This document shows positions 28,378-35,186 of a DNA stretch of 64,000 nucleotides, in pieces. The stretch is from NCBI GenBank assembly GCA_009837395.1, contig VXTP01000015.1, positions 124,001 to 188,000 of the forward strand. Reading direction: 5' to 3'. Numbering within the stretch: position 1 is the stretch's first letter; each line of letters starts with the position of its first letter. The stretch comes from Gemmatimonadota bacterium. Its GTDB lineage: Bacteria > JAAXHH01. A program made the translations under genes and the position numbers. Below the pieces are notes generated by a model. The model was given only the letters and a program-made list of their open reading frames with translations, had not been told where the DNA came from and searched no databases.

Positions 28378-28451
28378 GGGCCTGTAGCTCAGTTGGTTAG
28401 AGCATCCGACTCATAATCGGACGGTCCCAGGTTCGAGTCCTGGCGGGCCCA
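28378..28451 (+). tRNA. tRNA with CAU anticodon (elongator Met or Ile2)
   Basis: A 74-nt cloverleaf. The acceptor GGGCCTG (28378-28384) pairs with CGGGCCC with one T-G pair; the D arm is normal and the T loop is TTCGAGT. The anticodon loop CTCATAA has CAT at 34-36. It could be elongator tRNA-Met or the lysidine-modified tRNA-Ile that reads AUA; sequence alone does not settle which. It lacks the initiator-type acceptor mismatch. CCA is not encoded. Confidence 0.92.
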
Positions 28452-28457
28452 TTTGCC

Positions 28458-28531
28458 GGGCGCTTAGCTCAGCCGGTTAGAGTGCCACGCTCACATCGTG
28501 GAGGTCAGTGGTTCGAGTCCACTAGCGCCCA
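28458..28531 (+). tRNA. tRNA-Val (anticodon CAC)
   Basis: A 74-nt cloverleaf 6 bp after the previous tRNA. The acceptor GGGCGCT pairs with AGCGCCC, the discriminator is A, and the anticodon stem is CCACG/CGTGG with loop CTCACAT, giving CAC at 34-36. CCA is not encoded. Confidence 0.93.
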
Positions 28532-28557
28532 TCGGTTGAAAAGGTTTACGACGAAAA

Positions 28558-28588
28558 ACGGAGGCTTTCCTGAAGTCTCCGTTTTTTA
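28558..28588 (+). terminator. Intrinsic terminator after the tRNAs
   Basis: ACGGAG (28558-28563) and CTCCGT (28577-28582) pair, extended inward by a G-T pair and CTT/AAG, followed by a run of six T (28582-28587). It ends the tRNA transcript 14 bp before the HAD gene. Confidence 0.85.
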
Positions 28589-28601
28589 ATTTGGTTCTGC
28601 C

Positions 28602-29429
28602 ATGTATCGTCTCCTCGCCCTGGACATCGACGGCACGCTGCTCGACGGCAGGCGGGAAATGTCCGATGCCACGGTCGACGCCGTTCGCTACGCGGCCGGC
28701 CGCGGCGTCCGCGTCACGGTGTGTACCGGGCGAAGCCTGCCCTCCGCCGAGGAGGCCGTGCGGCATCTGCCGCTGAACACCCCCTACGTACTGAACAACG
28801 GCGCCTTGATTTACGACGCCCCCGGTCGTCGCGCAAGGTATCTGCGAAACCTGCCGAGCCATCTTGCAATGAACGCCGTCCGGGTCTTTCGCGGCATCGG
28901 GTTTCATCCCATCGTGTACGGCCCCCTGCCCGAAGTGCAGTACTTCTATTATGACTCCTTCGATCCGGACAACCACGCGTTTATAGATTATGCAAAGCAG
29001 AATGCCGACCGCGTTCACCGGGTAGACGACGTCTGCGCCTTTCTTCGGCAGGACATTGCCTGCATTACGGTCGCCGAGCGCAACGAACGGGTCTATTCCC
29101 GGGAATCCTACATAAGGTCCCAATTGACGGATACGGGGGTGGTCTTCGAAATCAGCCCGTGGGATCCTGGCTACCATGTCATTACGGTGATGCCCTACGG
29201 CGTGTCCAAGGGGGACGGGCTGCGCAGGCTGGCCCGGTTGCTCGGGATCGGCCTCTCCGAGGTCATGGCCGTGGGGGACAACCTGAACGACCTGGAAATG
29301 CTCGACGTCGCGGGCCTGGGCGTGGCCATGGGCAATGGTCCCCCCGAAATCCGCGCCCGGGCGGATCATATCACGGCTTCGGTGGACGAAGAGGGCGTCG
29401 CCCGGGCTATCGAGCGCTTCATCAGGTAA
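28602..29429 (+). CDS. HAD-IIB (Cof-type) sugar-phosphatase-like hydrolase
   Basis: This 275-residue cytoplasmic phosphatase belongs to the HAD superfamily, Cof subgroup. Motif I is LDIDGTLLD with the nucleophile Asp at the first D; the cap follows, and motifs III/IV are the KGDGLRRL lysine and GDNLNDLEML. The substrate is unknown; the family acts on small sugar or nucleotide phosphates. The next gene is a paralogue, 18 bp away. Confidence 0.9.
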   Translation: MYRLLALDIDGTLLDGRREMSDATVDAVRYAAGRGVRVTVCTGRSLPSAEEAVRHLPLNTPYVLNNGALIYDAPGRRARYLRNLPSHLAMNAVRVFRGIGFHPIVYGPLPEVQYFYYDSFDPDNHAFIDYAKQNADRVHRVDDVCAFLRQDIACITVAERNERVYSRESYIRSQLTDTGVVFEISPWDPGYHVITVMPYGVSKGDGLRRLARLLGIGLSEVMAVGDNLNDLEMLDVAGLGVAMGNGPPEIRARADHITASVDEEGVARAIERFIR

Positions 29430-29447
29430 TTTGAAAGAGTTACGGGC

Positions 29448-30278
29448 ATGGCCTACGACCTGATCGCCATCGACATCGACGGCACGTTGCTGAACTCGCG
29501 CCGCGAAGTCTCCCCGGTAACGGGCGAGGCGCTTCAAAGGGCCGTCTCGGCCGGGAAGCGCGTGGCGCTCTGTACCGGGCGAAGCCTGAACTCCGGGCGG
29601 GCCGCGGCGGAACAGGTGCCGTCCTCCACGACGTTGGTGTTCCACAGCGGCGCGCTCATACTCGAGCACCTGGACGGCCCGCTGCTCCGGGCGGTAAACC
29701 TGCCCAGGGGCCTGGCGGCCGACCTGGTCGATTTCTGCAGGCGGCGCGGTCACGACCCGCTCGTCTATGAACCGGTCCCGGAAAGCCGGTATATCTGGTT
29801 CGAACACCCCCGTTCGGCGAACGGCTGGCGGGAACGCTACCTGGAGGCCAATGCGGACAAGGCTTTTCAGGTGGACGGCCTGGATCAGGTGCTGCACCGG
29901 GACCCGGCGCAGATCGCGGTGGCCGGAAGGGGATCGTCTATGCATGAATTGAAGGCGGAGCTGGCGGATTACGGCGACCGGATCGGCGTCATACTGTCGC
30001 GCAGCACCCTGGTGGGCGACTACTGGTGCATGGAGATCGTACCGGCCGGCGTGTCCAAGGCGAAGGCCCTCGCCTTCCTCGGTGAACGCTACGGAATCAA
30101 TGCGGAGCGGATGATCGGCATCGGCGACAATTTCAATGACCTGGACATGATCGAATACGCCGGCCTCGGCGTGGCCATGGGGAACGCGCCCGACGACGTG
30201 CGGCGCGCGGCGGACCTGGTCGCGCCGGACAATGACGCCGACGGGGTCGCCCACGTCATCGACACCTGTCTGCTGTGA
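29448..30278 (+). CDS. HAD-IIB (Cof-type) hydrolase, paralogue of the preceding gene
   Basis: This 276-residue protein has the same layout as its neighbour: motif I IDIDGTLLNSR, the lysine in GVSKAKALAFL, and GIGDNFNDLDMIEYAGLGVAMGNAPDD. It shares CTGRSLNSG with the upstream copy (CTGRSLPSA). The pair most likely arose by tandem duplication followed by divergence, perhaps with different substrates. Confidence 0.9.
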   Translation: MAYDLIAIDIDGTLLNSRREVSPVTGEALQRAVSAGKRVALCTGRSLNSGRAAAEQVPSSTTLVFHSGALILEHLDGPLLRAVNLPRGLAADLVDFCRRRGHDPLVYEPVPESRYIWFEHPRSANGWRERYLEANADKAFQVDGLDQVLHRDPAQIAVAGRGSSMHELKAELADYGDRIGVILSRSTLVGDYWCMEIVPAGVSKAKALAFLGERYGINAERMIGIGDNFNDLDMIEYAGLGVAMGNAPDDVRRAADLVAPDNDADGVAHVIDTCLL

Positions 30279-30284
30279 GCGCTT

Positions 30285-30306
30285 CCCCGGTCCGGCCGGT
30301 CCGGGG
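30285..30306 (+). terminator. GC-rich hairpin after the HAD genes
   Basis: The 22 bp at 30285-30306 (CCCCGG-T-CC-GGCC-GG-T-CCGGGG) form a near-perfect palindrome with one T-T mismatch. A T run (30319-30324) follows 13 bases later after a small AATCA/TGATT hairpin. It could end the HAD operon. Confidence 0.45.
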
Positions 30307-30439
30307 AGAATCATTTGATTTTTTAACGGATTTCCCTATCTTCCTGTATAACCCTGTTGACGCAGACGACGAGATAAGGCGACAGATGGTGTCTGTACCG
30401 AGACAACGTGACCCGAACCGGGACAAGGAGATTTTCAAA

Positions 30440-31162
30440 ATGACTCGTATGGTTATGGCTACCGCGGCGCTTTCCGCGCTGTTGCTGCTGATCGGAACCG
30501 CAGCGCCCCTGCATGCCCAGCATGACGATCCGAACATGGAATGGGTGATGGACGGCCCCCTGTATGACCGTCTGGGCGGTGAAGAAATGATCATGGGCGT
30601 GATCGACGAATTCGTTGCCGCGGCCGTGGAAGAGGAACAGTTGAAGGGTCATCTCGAAGGGGTCGACCAGGATGCGTGGAAGGAGACCCTGCTGGCCCAG
30701 TTCACTTTCGTCTCCGGCGGTGAGATCGAATACGAAGGCAGCAGTTTCAAGGAGAGCCTGGCGGAGATGGGTATCGAGGAAGCATCCATGGAGACCGTCG
30801 CCGATCAACTGACGATCGCGCTGGAGCTGAACGAGGCCTGGCCGGAAGACGTGGATGAACTGCTGGTCGCCCTGGAATTGAAAGAAGCCGAATTGACCGA
30901 AGAGGAAATGGCCGAAGAGGGGATGACCGAAGGGGAGATGGAAGCAGGAAGCGGCCAGGACGGTGAGGCCGGGGACGCCGGCGGGGAAGCGACCGCGGAC
31001 AGCGAAGCAGGAGACTCCGGTGACGTAACCGTGGAAGCGGACGGCGAAGCCGGCGGAGATGCCGAAGCCAGCGAAACCAGCGACGCAGCGATGGACGCCG
31101 GCGGTGACGCCGCGGCCGGTGAAACCAGTGACGCCGCAACGGACGACGGCCCCCGCCATTAG
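30440..31162 (+). CDS. Exported truncated-globin-like protein without the haem-ligating histidine
   Basis: This 240-residue protein has a signal peptide (residues 1-26, ending LHAQ). A domain of about 100 residues beginning LYDRLGGEEMI then follows the group 1 truncated haemoglobin pattern, including GVIDEF, VSGGEIEYEG and the F-helix region FKESLAEMGI. In aligned globins the proximal His sits where this protein has Leu107, and the B10 Tyr is also absent (Val), so it probably does not bind haem. Residues about 155-240 are a highly acidic Glu/Asp/Ala/Gly tail. AAGGAG (30425-30430) supports the start at 30440. Function unknown. Confidence 0.75.
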   Translation: MTRMVMATAALSALLLLIGTAAPLHAQHDDPNMEWVMDGPLYDRLGGEEMIMGVIDEFVAAAVEEEQLKGHLEGVDQDAWKETLLAQFTFVSGGEIEYEGSSFKESLAEMGIEEASMETVADQLTIALELNEAWPEDVDELLVALELKEAELTEEEMAEEGMTEGEMEAGSGQDGEAGDAGGEATADSEAGDSGDVTVEADGEAGGDAEASETSDAAMDAGGDAAAGETSDAATDDGPRH

Positions 31163-31189
31163 ACGGACCCGCTTTTCCCGTTATTTCGC

Positions 31190-31230
31190 ATGACCGGACG
31201 ATGCACGGTGATCGTCCGGTCATTTATTTA
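31190..31230 (+). terminator. Intrinsic terminator after the globin-like gene
   Basis: A perfect 13-bp stem (31190-31202 with 31211-31223), 8-base loop, followed by TTATTTAT. It cleanly separates this gene from larC. Confidence 0.85.
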
Positions 31231-31242
31231 TGGGGCGTATGA

Positions 31243-32019
31243 ATGGCCATAGCTTACTTCGACTGCTTTTCCGGCATCAGCGGCGACATGATTCTTGGCG
31301 CGCTGGTGGACGCCGGCCTGGATTTCGACAGGCTGAACTGCGAACTGGAGAAACTCCCCCTGGACGGTTTCCGGCTCACCCGGAAGACCGTGACCCGGCA
31401 GCATATCGCGGGAACCAAGATCGACGTCCTCGTCCGGACCGCGGAGGGCCGTGAAATCATCGAAGGTCCAGGCGAATCCGGACCCTTCCACGACCACGGG
31501 GAAGCGAGGCACCTGGACGATTTGACCGCCATCATCGAAGGCAGCACGCTCGACGGGGCTGTCAGAAACCGGGCCATCGAGGTGTTCGATCACCTGGCAA
31601 CGGCGGAAAGCAAGGTGCACGGCATCTCGAAACAGGAAGTACACCTGCACGAAGTCAGCGGGGTGGACGCGGTCGTGGACGTCGTGGGCGCCTGCATCGG
31701 CCTGGCCCTGCTCGACATAGACCGGGTCTTCGCGTCGGCGCTGCCGGTGGGACGGGGTTTTATCCACTGCGCGCACGGCCGGATGCCCGTCCCCGCCCCG
31801 GGCGCGCTCGAACTGATGCGCGACATGCCGGTTTACCACACCGGGATCGAAGGTGAACTGGTCACCCCGACCGGCGCCGCTTTCCTTAAAGCCACGGCCA
31901 ACGGGCACGGGGTCCTGCCCAGGATGATATTGAGAAATATCGGTTATGGCGCCGGTACGAAGGACCTCCCGGAACACCCGAACCTGCTTCGGGTATGTAT
32001 CGGCGACGGTGTGGACTGA
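31243..32019 (+). CDS. larC: LarC family nickel-insertion protein, N-terminal half only
   Basis: LarC makes the nickel pincer cofactor of lactate racemase by inserting nickel using CTP. The 258-residue protein begins with the diagnostic FDCFSGISGDMILGAL and has HLHEVSGVDAVVDVVG, ending at the NIGYGAGTKDLPEHPN block. Full LarC is usually over 390 residues with a second domain that binds CTP; that domain (DDMNPE-type motif) is absent in all frames downstream, where hxlA starts 51 bp later. It may be a LarC1-type stand-alone protein. No larA, larB or larE is in the window. Confidence 0.85.
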   Translation: MAIAYFDCFSGISGDMILGALVDAGLDFDRLNCELEKLPLDGFRLTRKTVTRQHIAGTKIDVLVRTAEGREIIEGPGESGPFHDHGEARHLDDLTAIIEGSTLDGAVRNRAIEVFDHLATAESKVHGISKQEVHLHEVSGVDAVVDVVGACIGLALLDIDRVFASALPVGRGFIHCAHGRMPVPAPGALELMRDMPVYHTGIEGELVTPTGAAFLKATANGHGVLPRMILRNIGYGAGTKDLPEHPNLLRVCIGDGVD

Positions 32020-32070
32020 CCGGGTCGAAGCGTACCGGTTGTCCACCGCTGCCCATCGGACACGGCCATC

Positions 32071-32805
32071 ATGCTGCTCCAACTCGCCCTGGACACGCCG
32101 CACGCGGGTACGGTTCGTCGCCTGTTGGACGAGACCGCCGGCTACGTGGACATCATCGAGCTCGGAACGCCCCTGCTGATCCGTTACGGGGTCGACATCA
32201 TCGGCGAGATCAGGCTGGACCATCCCGGCAACAAGATCCTGGCGGACCTCAAGATCGCCGATGCCGGCGCCGTGGAAGCGGGCCTTGCCTTCGATGCGGG
32301 GGCGGACATTGTAACCGTGCTCGGTTCGGCCCATCCGGCCACGCTTCGGGAAGCGTGCGAGCGGGCGAAGCGGTCCGGCGGCAGGGTCATGGCCGACCTG
32401 ATCACCGCCCGTGAAGTGGACGAGGCGGTCTCCCTGGCCCGCAGGCTGGATCGGTCCGGCGTGGATTACATCTGTCTGCACACGGCTTTCGACGCCCGGA
32501 GACCGAGCGGACCCGTCGAACCGGGCGGACCGGGCGGGCCGGGCGGACCGGGCGAACCGGGCGGTCCGGGTAGACCGGGCGATTCAGCGCGAAACCTGGA
32601 AGGCATCGGCCAGGTCGGCGCAGCGGTCGAACGGGCGGGGCTGGCCGTCGCGGGCGGTCTGGATCCCACCTTGATCGAGCGGCTGATACCGCACGGCCCG
32701 GACATCGTGGTCGTCGGCGGTTACATCACCGGAAACCCCGATCCCGGTCGCGCGGTCCGTGCGATCCGGCAGGTCATGGAGAATGTGCATCGAGCCGATG
32801 GATAA
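32071..32805 (+). CDS. hxlA: 3-hexulose-6-phosphate synthase
   Basis: HPS joins formaldehyde to ribulose 5-phosphate, or runs in reverse to make pentoses. The 244-residue TIM barrel of the orotidine decarboxylase superfamily has the catalytic motif ADLKIADAG (Asp-x-Lys-x-x-Asp), GADIVTVLGSAH, and the phosphate-binding VAGGLDP and VVVGGYIT. Between barrel strands sits a collagen-like Gly-Pro-rich insert of about 23 residues from seven 9-bp DNA units. PHI (hxlB) follows with overlap, strongly supporting the assignment. Confidence 0.9.
   Translation: MLLQLALDTPHAGTVRRLLDETAGYVDIIELGTPLLIRYGVDIIGEIRLDHPGNKILADLKIADAGAVEAGLAFDAGADIVTVLGSAHPATLREACERAKRSGGRVMADLITAREVDEAVSLARRLDRSGVDYICLHTAFDARRPSGPVEPGGPGGPGGPGEPGGPGRPGDSARNLEGIGQVGAAVERAGLAVAGGLDPTLIERLIPHGPDIVVVGGYITGNPDPGRAVRAIRQVMENVHRADG
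32521..32583. repeat. Seven 9-bp units in hxlA
   Basis: Units of CCGGGCGGA type start at 32521, 32530, 32539, 32548, 32557, 32566 and 32575, encoding a PGG/PGE/PGR collagen-like loop. Confidence 0.95.
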
Positions 32806-33388
32806 CGAGAGGACCTCTCCCCCATTCGATATGATCGCCCGGTCCATCCTGGACGAACTCCGGCGGACGCTGAATCGGATCTCATGCGATGAGGTCGAAG
32901 CGCTGGTACGGGAAGTCACTGGGGCCCAGCGGATTTTCGTTGCCGGCGCGGGGCGTTCCGGGCTGGTCATGGGCAGCTTCGCCATGCGGCTGGCGCAACT
33001 CGGCCGGCCGGTCCACGTGGTGGGTGAAACGACCTCGCCGCCCATCCGGCCGGGCGATCTGTTGCTGATCGGATCTGGATCGGGGGTGACGGACCGCCTG
33101 GTCCACTATGCGGAGAAAGCCGCCGAGACCGGCGCGCGCGTGGCGGCGGCCACCGCCGACCCGGATTCTCCGGCCGCCCGGTTGGCGGACGTTGTCGTCG
33201 TCATACCCGCGCCCACGCCGAAATCATCGAAAGCAACCGGCGGTAAGGAACATCGGTCGCACCAGCCGATGGGCACGCTCTTCGAACAGAGCCTCGGGGT
33301 GATGCTCGATGCCTGCGTCTTGCTGCTCATGTCGCGGCTCGACGAAACCGGTCGGAGCATGTTCAAACGCCACGCCAATCTGGAGTAG
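32798..33388 (+). CDS. hxlB: 6-phospho-3-hexuloisomerase
   Basis: PHI converts 3-hexulose 6-phosphate to fructose 6-phosphate. The 196-residue SIS-domain protein has FVAGAGRSGLVMGSFAMRL, GETTSPPIRPGDLLLIGSGSG and the C-terminal GTLFEQ motif near the active site. The likely start ATG at 32798 overlaps the hxlA stop by 8 bp; an in-frame ATG at 32783 is possible. With hxlA it gives formaldehyde fixation or detoxification via fructose 6-phosphate. Confidence 0.93.
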   Translation: MDNERTSPPFDMIARSILDELRRTLNRISCDEVEALVREVTGAQRIFVAGAGRSGLVMGSFAMRLAQLGRPVHVVGETTSPPIRPGDLLLIGSGSGVTDRLVHYAEKAAETGARVAAATADPDSPAARLADVVVVIPAPTPKSSKATGGKEHRSHQPMGTLFEQSLGVMLDACVLLLMSRLDETGRSMFKRHANLE

Positions 33389-33420
33389 GCGCCGGTAGTT
33401 CGGGCAGGCGCCGGTAGTTC
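33387..33420. repeat. Direct repeat AGGCGCCGGTAGTTC
   Basis: Two identical 15-bp copies (33387-33401 and 33406-33420, period 19) begin within the hxlB stop codon, in the short gap between convergent genes. Confidence 0.9.
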
Positions 33421-33465
33421 CCGAGTGTGCCTGCGAACCCTGGCCGCGGGTCCGTGTCGCTGATG

Positions 33466-35085
33466 CTATGCCTTCGACAGGCGCTTGAGCACTTCCCGGT
33501 CCAGGACGGCCTTCAGGAATCCACACCAGTGGCCGTTGCGGTCTCTGTCCGCCGACCGGTAGGGATCGGTGCCCATGTACAGGGCGCCGCCGGCCTTGTG
33601 CGGCTTCAGGATCACCGCGGGCGAACCGTCGCCCCACCGTCCGATGACGCGCACGTCGTCGTCGATCTCCGCCGGCCGGACCCGCCACTGGTGCGCATCG
33701 AGCGCGGCACCCTCGGGCAGGTCGGGCCAGCCGGCGGTGAGCAGGATCCGGTCCGGATCGTTGAGGACGGACTCCGCCCGTATGCCGAACACGTGTGCCC
33801 GCCCGTCACCGTGACGCATCCCCTCGTCCAGGCGGAAGTCGTCGGCCGAACCCACGATCCATCCACCTGCCCGCATGTAACGAATCAACCGTTCGACGAC
33901 CGCGCCTTTGACCGTCGGACAGGGCGTGCAGCAGAGCCATTCACACCCGGAGAGTTTGTCTCCGTCCGATACCTGGTGATCGGACGCGTACCCCACCTCC
34001 CGCCCCGTGCTCTCTTCGAGGATGCCATGGGGTGTCCATACGTCCAGCACGGGCACGCGGCTCGCGAAGGAATCGTACGAAAGCAGGCAACGGTATTCCG
34101 TGGACGGCCCATTCGCGCGTTCCGTCTCCGTCACCGATCGACTCAGCGCGGAAATCGCCGTCCACTGCTCCGGGTTCGACTCCGCCAGGGACCTGCCCCG
34201 TATGGCCCGGCCTTCCCACCACGCGGTATCGTCCCAGTTATGCCAGCCAACGGCCGATACGCCCGGTGCGCAAGCCGCAGCCGTCCATTCCCGCAGCTCA
34301 CGCAGCGTAGCCTGGTACCGGCCCCGCATCATCTGCGATCCGACGACCATCCAGACGTCCTTTTCCGCCAGAGACCCGGCCGCGCACGCCGCCCAGCGGA
34401 TCAGTCGGCCGGTATCCGCCGCGGACCGGACCGGCGGGGATCCCGGATCGATGATGACGAAGTCCAGCGCGCGGGCCGTATGCTGGAAGTGGACCAGCGT
34501 TTCGGCCGGCAGGAGGGCGTCGAGATGGAAAGCCATGGTCGTCTTCAGGTTCGATTTCACCTTCTTCACGGCCCGGGCCACCTCTGCCGTATACAGCGCA
34601 TACTGTTCCATCTGCCAGATCCTGCGCCCGTGCCGGTATCCGTCTTCGGTCATTTCCATCGTCAACAGGCGGCCTTCGACGGACTCCATCACCTGTTGCC
34701 AGCGGTCCTCGGGGTACTCGCTGCCTCCCGTGGGCCCGTCCTCCAGCTGAAGCGCGTACAATCCCTTGCAGGACCCGAACACTTCCGACACGCGCCGCAC
34801 ATAGTCGAGGCGCCACGCCCGGGTGTCGGACAACAGGTACAGGGCCTTCGGGTTGCCGATGTGCAGGATGGACCGGAGGCCCGCGTCCGCCGCGGCGCCG
34901 ATCATTTCTTTCACCCGGTCCGTCTGGTCTTCCGAGGCCAGCTGGTTCCTCAGATCGAAACCGTCTCGGAAGACGACGAATTGAAATCCGCCGGCCTTGA
35001 GCTCGGCGAAGTCGTCGCGCCATCGGTCCGCGCGGTCGAACTCGTTATAGTACGTAAAGGCCTGCAGTCTTGATTTAGCGAACAT
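33466..35085 (-). CDS. Uncharacterised protein, barrel-like with C-terminal GATase-like domain
   Basis: This 539-residue soluble protein has no signal peptide. The N-terminal 350 residues look like a (beta/alpha)8 barrel of glycosidase type (FVVFRDGFDLR, YALQLEDGP, GVSAVGWHNWDDTAWWEG). The rest, with VERLIRYMRAGGWIVGSAD, resembles the class I glutaminase-like domain found after the barrel in GH42-type enzymes. I cannot name catalytic residues or a family. GAAGGGAG precedes the ATG at 35085. It is last in a minus-strand run behind tamA, 101 bp away. Confidence 0.7.
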   Translation of the reverse strand: MFAKSRLQAFTYYNEFDRADRWRDDFAELKAGGFQFVVFRDGFDLRNQLASEDQTDRVKEMIGAAADAGLRSILHIGNPKALYLLSDTRAWRLDYVRRVSEVFGSCKGLYALQLEDGPTGGSEYPEDRWQQVMESVEGRLLTMEMTEDGYRHGRRIWQMEQYALYTAEVARAVKKVKSNLKTTMAFHLDALLPAETLVHFQHTARALDFVIIDPGSPPVRSAADTGRLIRWAACAAGSLAEKDVWMVVGSQMMRGRYQATLRELREWTAAACAPGVSAVGWHNWDDTAWWEGRAIRGRSLAESNPEQWTAISALSRSVTETERANGPSTEYRCLLSYDSFASRVPVLDVWTPHGILEESTGREVGYASDHQVSDGDKLSGCEWLCCTPCPTVKGAVVERLIRYMRAGGWIVGSADDFRLDEGMRHGDGRAHVFGIRAESVLNDPDRILLTAGWPDLPEGAALDAHQWRVRPAEIDDDVRVIGRWGDGSPAVILKPHKAGGALYMGTDPYRSADRDRNGHWCGFLKAVLDREVLKRLSKA

Positions 35086-35108
35086 GTCTCCCTTCCCGGC
35101 GTATAACC

Positions 35109-35132
35109 GCGATTGAAATCGCGATTGAAGTC
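35109..35132. repeat. Tandem 12-bp repeat in the tamA downstream gap
   Basis: GCGATTGAAATC (35109-35120) and GCGATTGAAGTC (35121-35132). The first copy also forms the small palindrome CGCGATT-GA-AATCGCG. Confidence 0.75.
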
Positions 35133-35186
35133 GCGTCGGTTAATGGGTGATTGAAGGAATGGCGGAAAGGCGCCGTCGGGTCAAAA

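Noticed and set aside
32019-32071. Programmed frameshift joining LarC1 to LarC2
   Set aside because: No LarC2-type sequence follows in any frame; hxlA starts 51 bp later and is intact.
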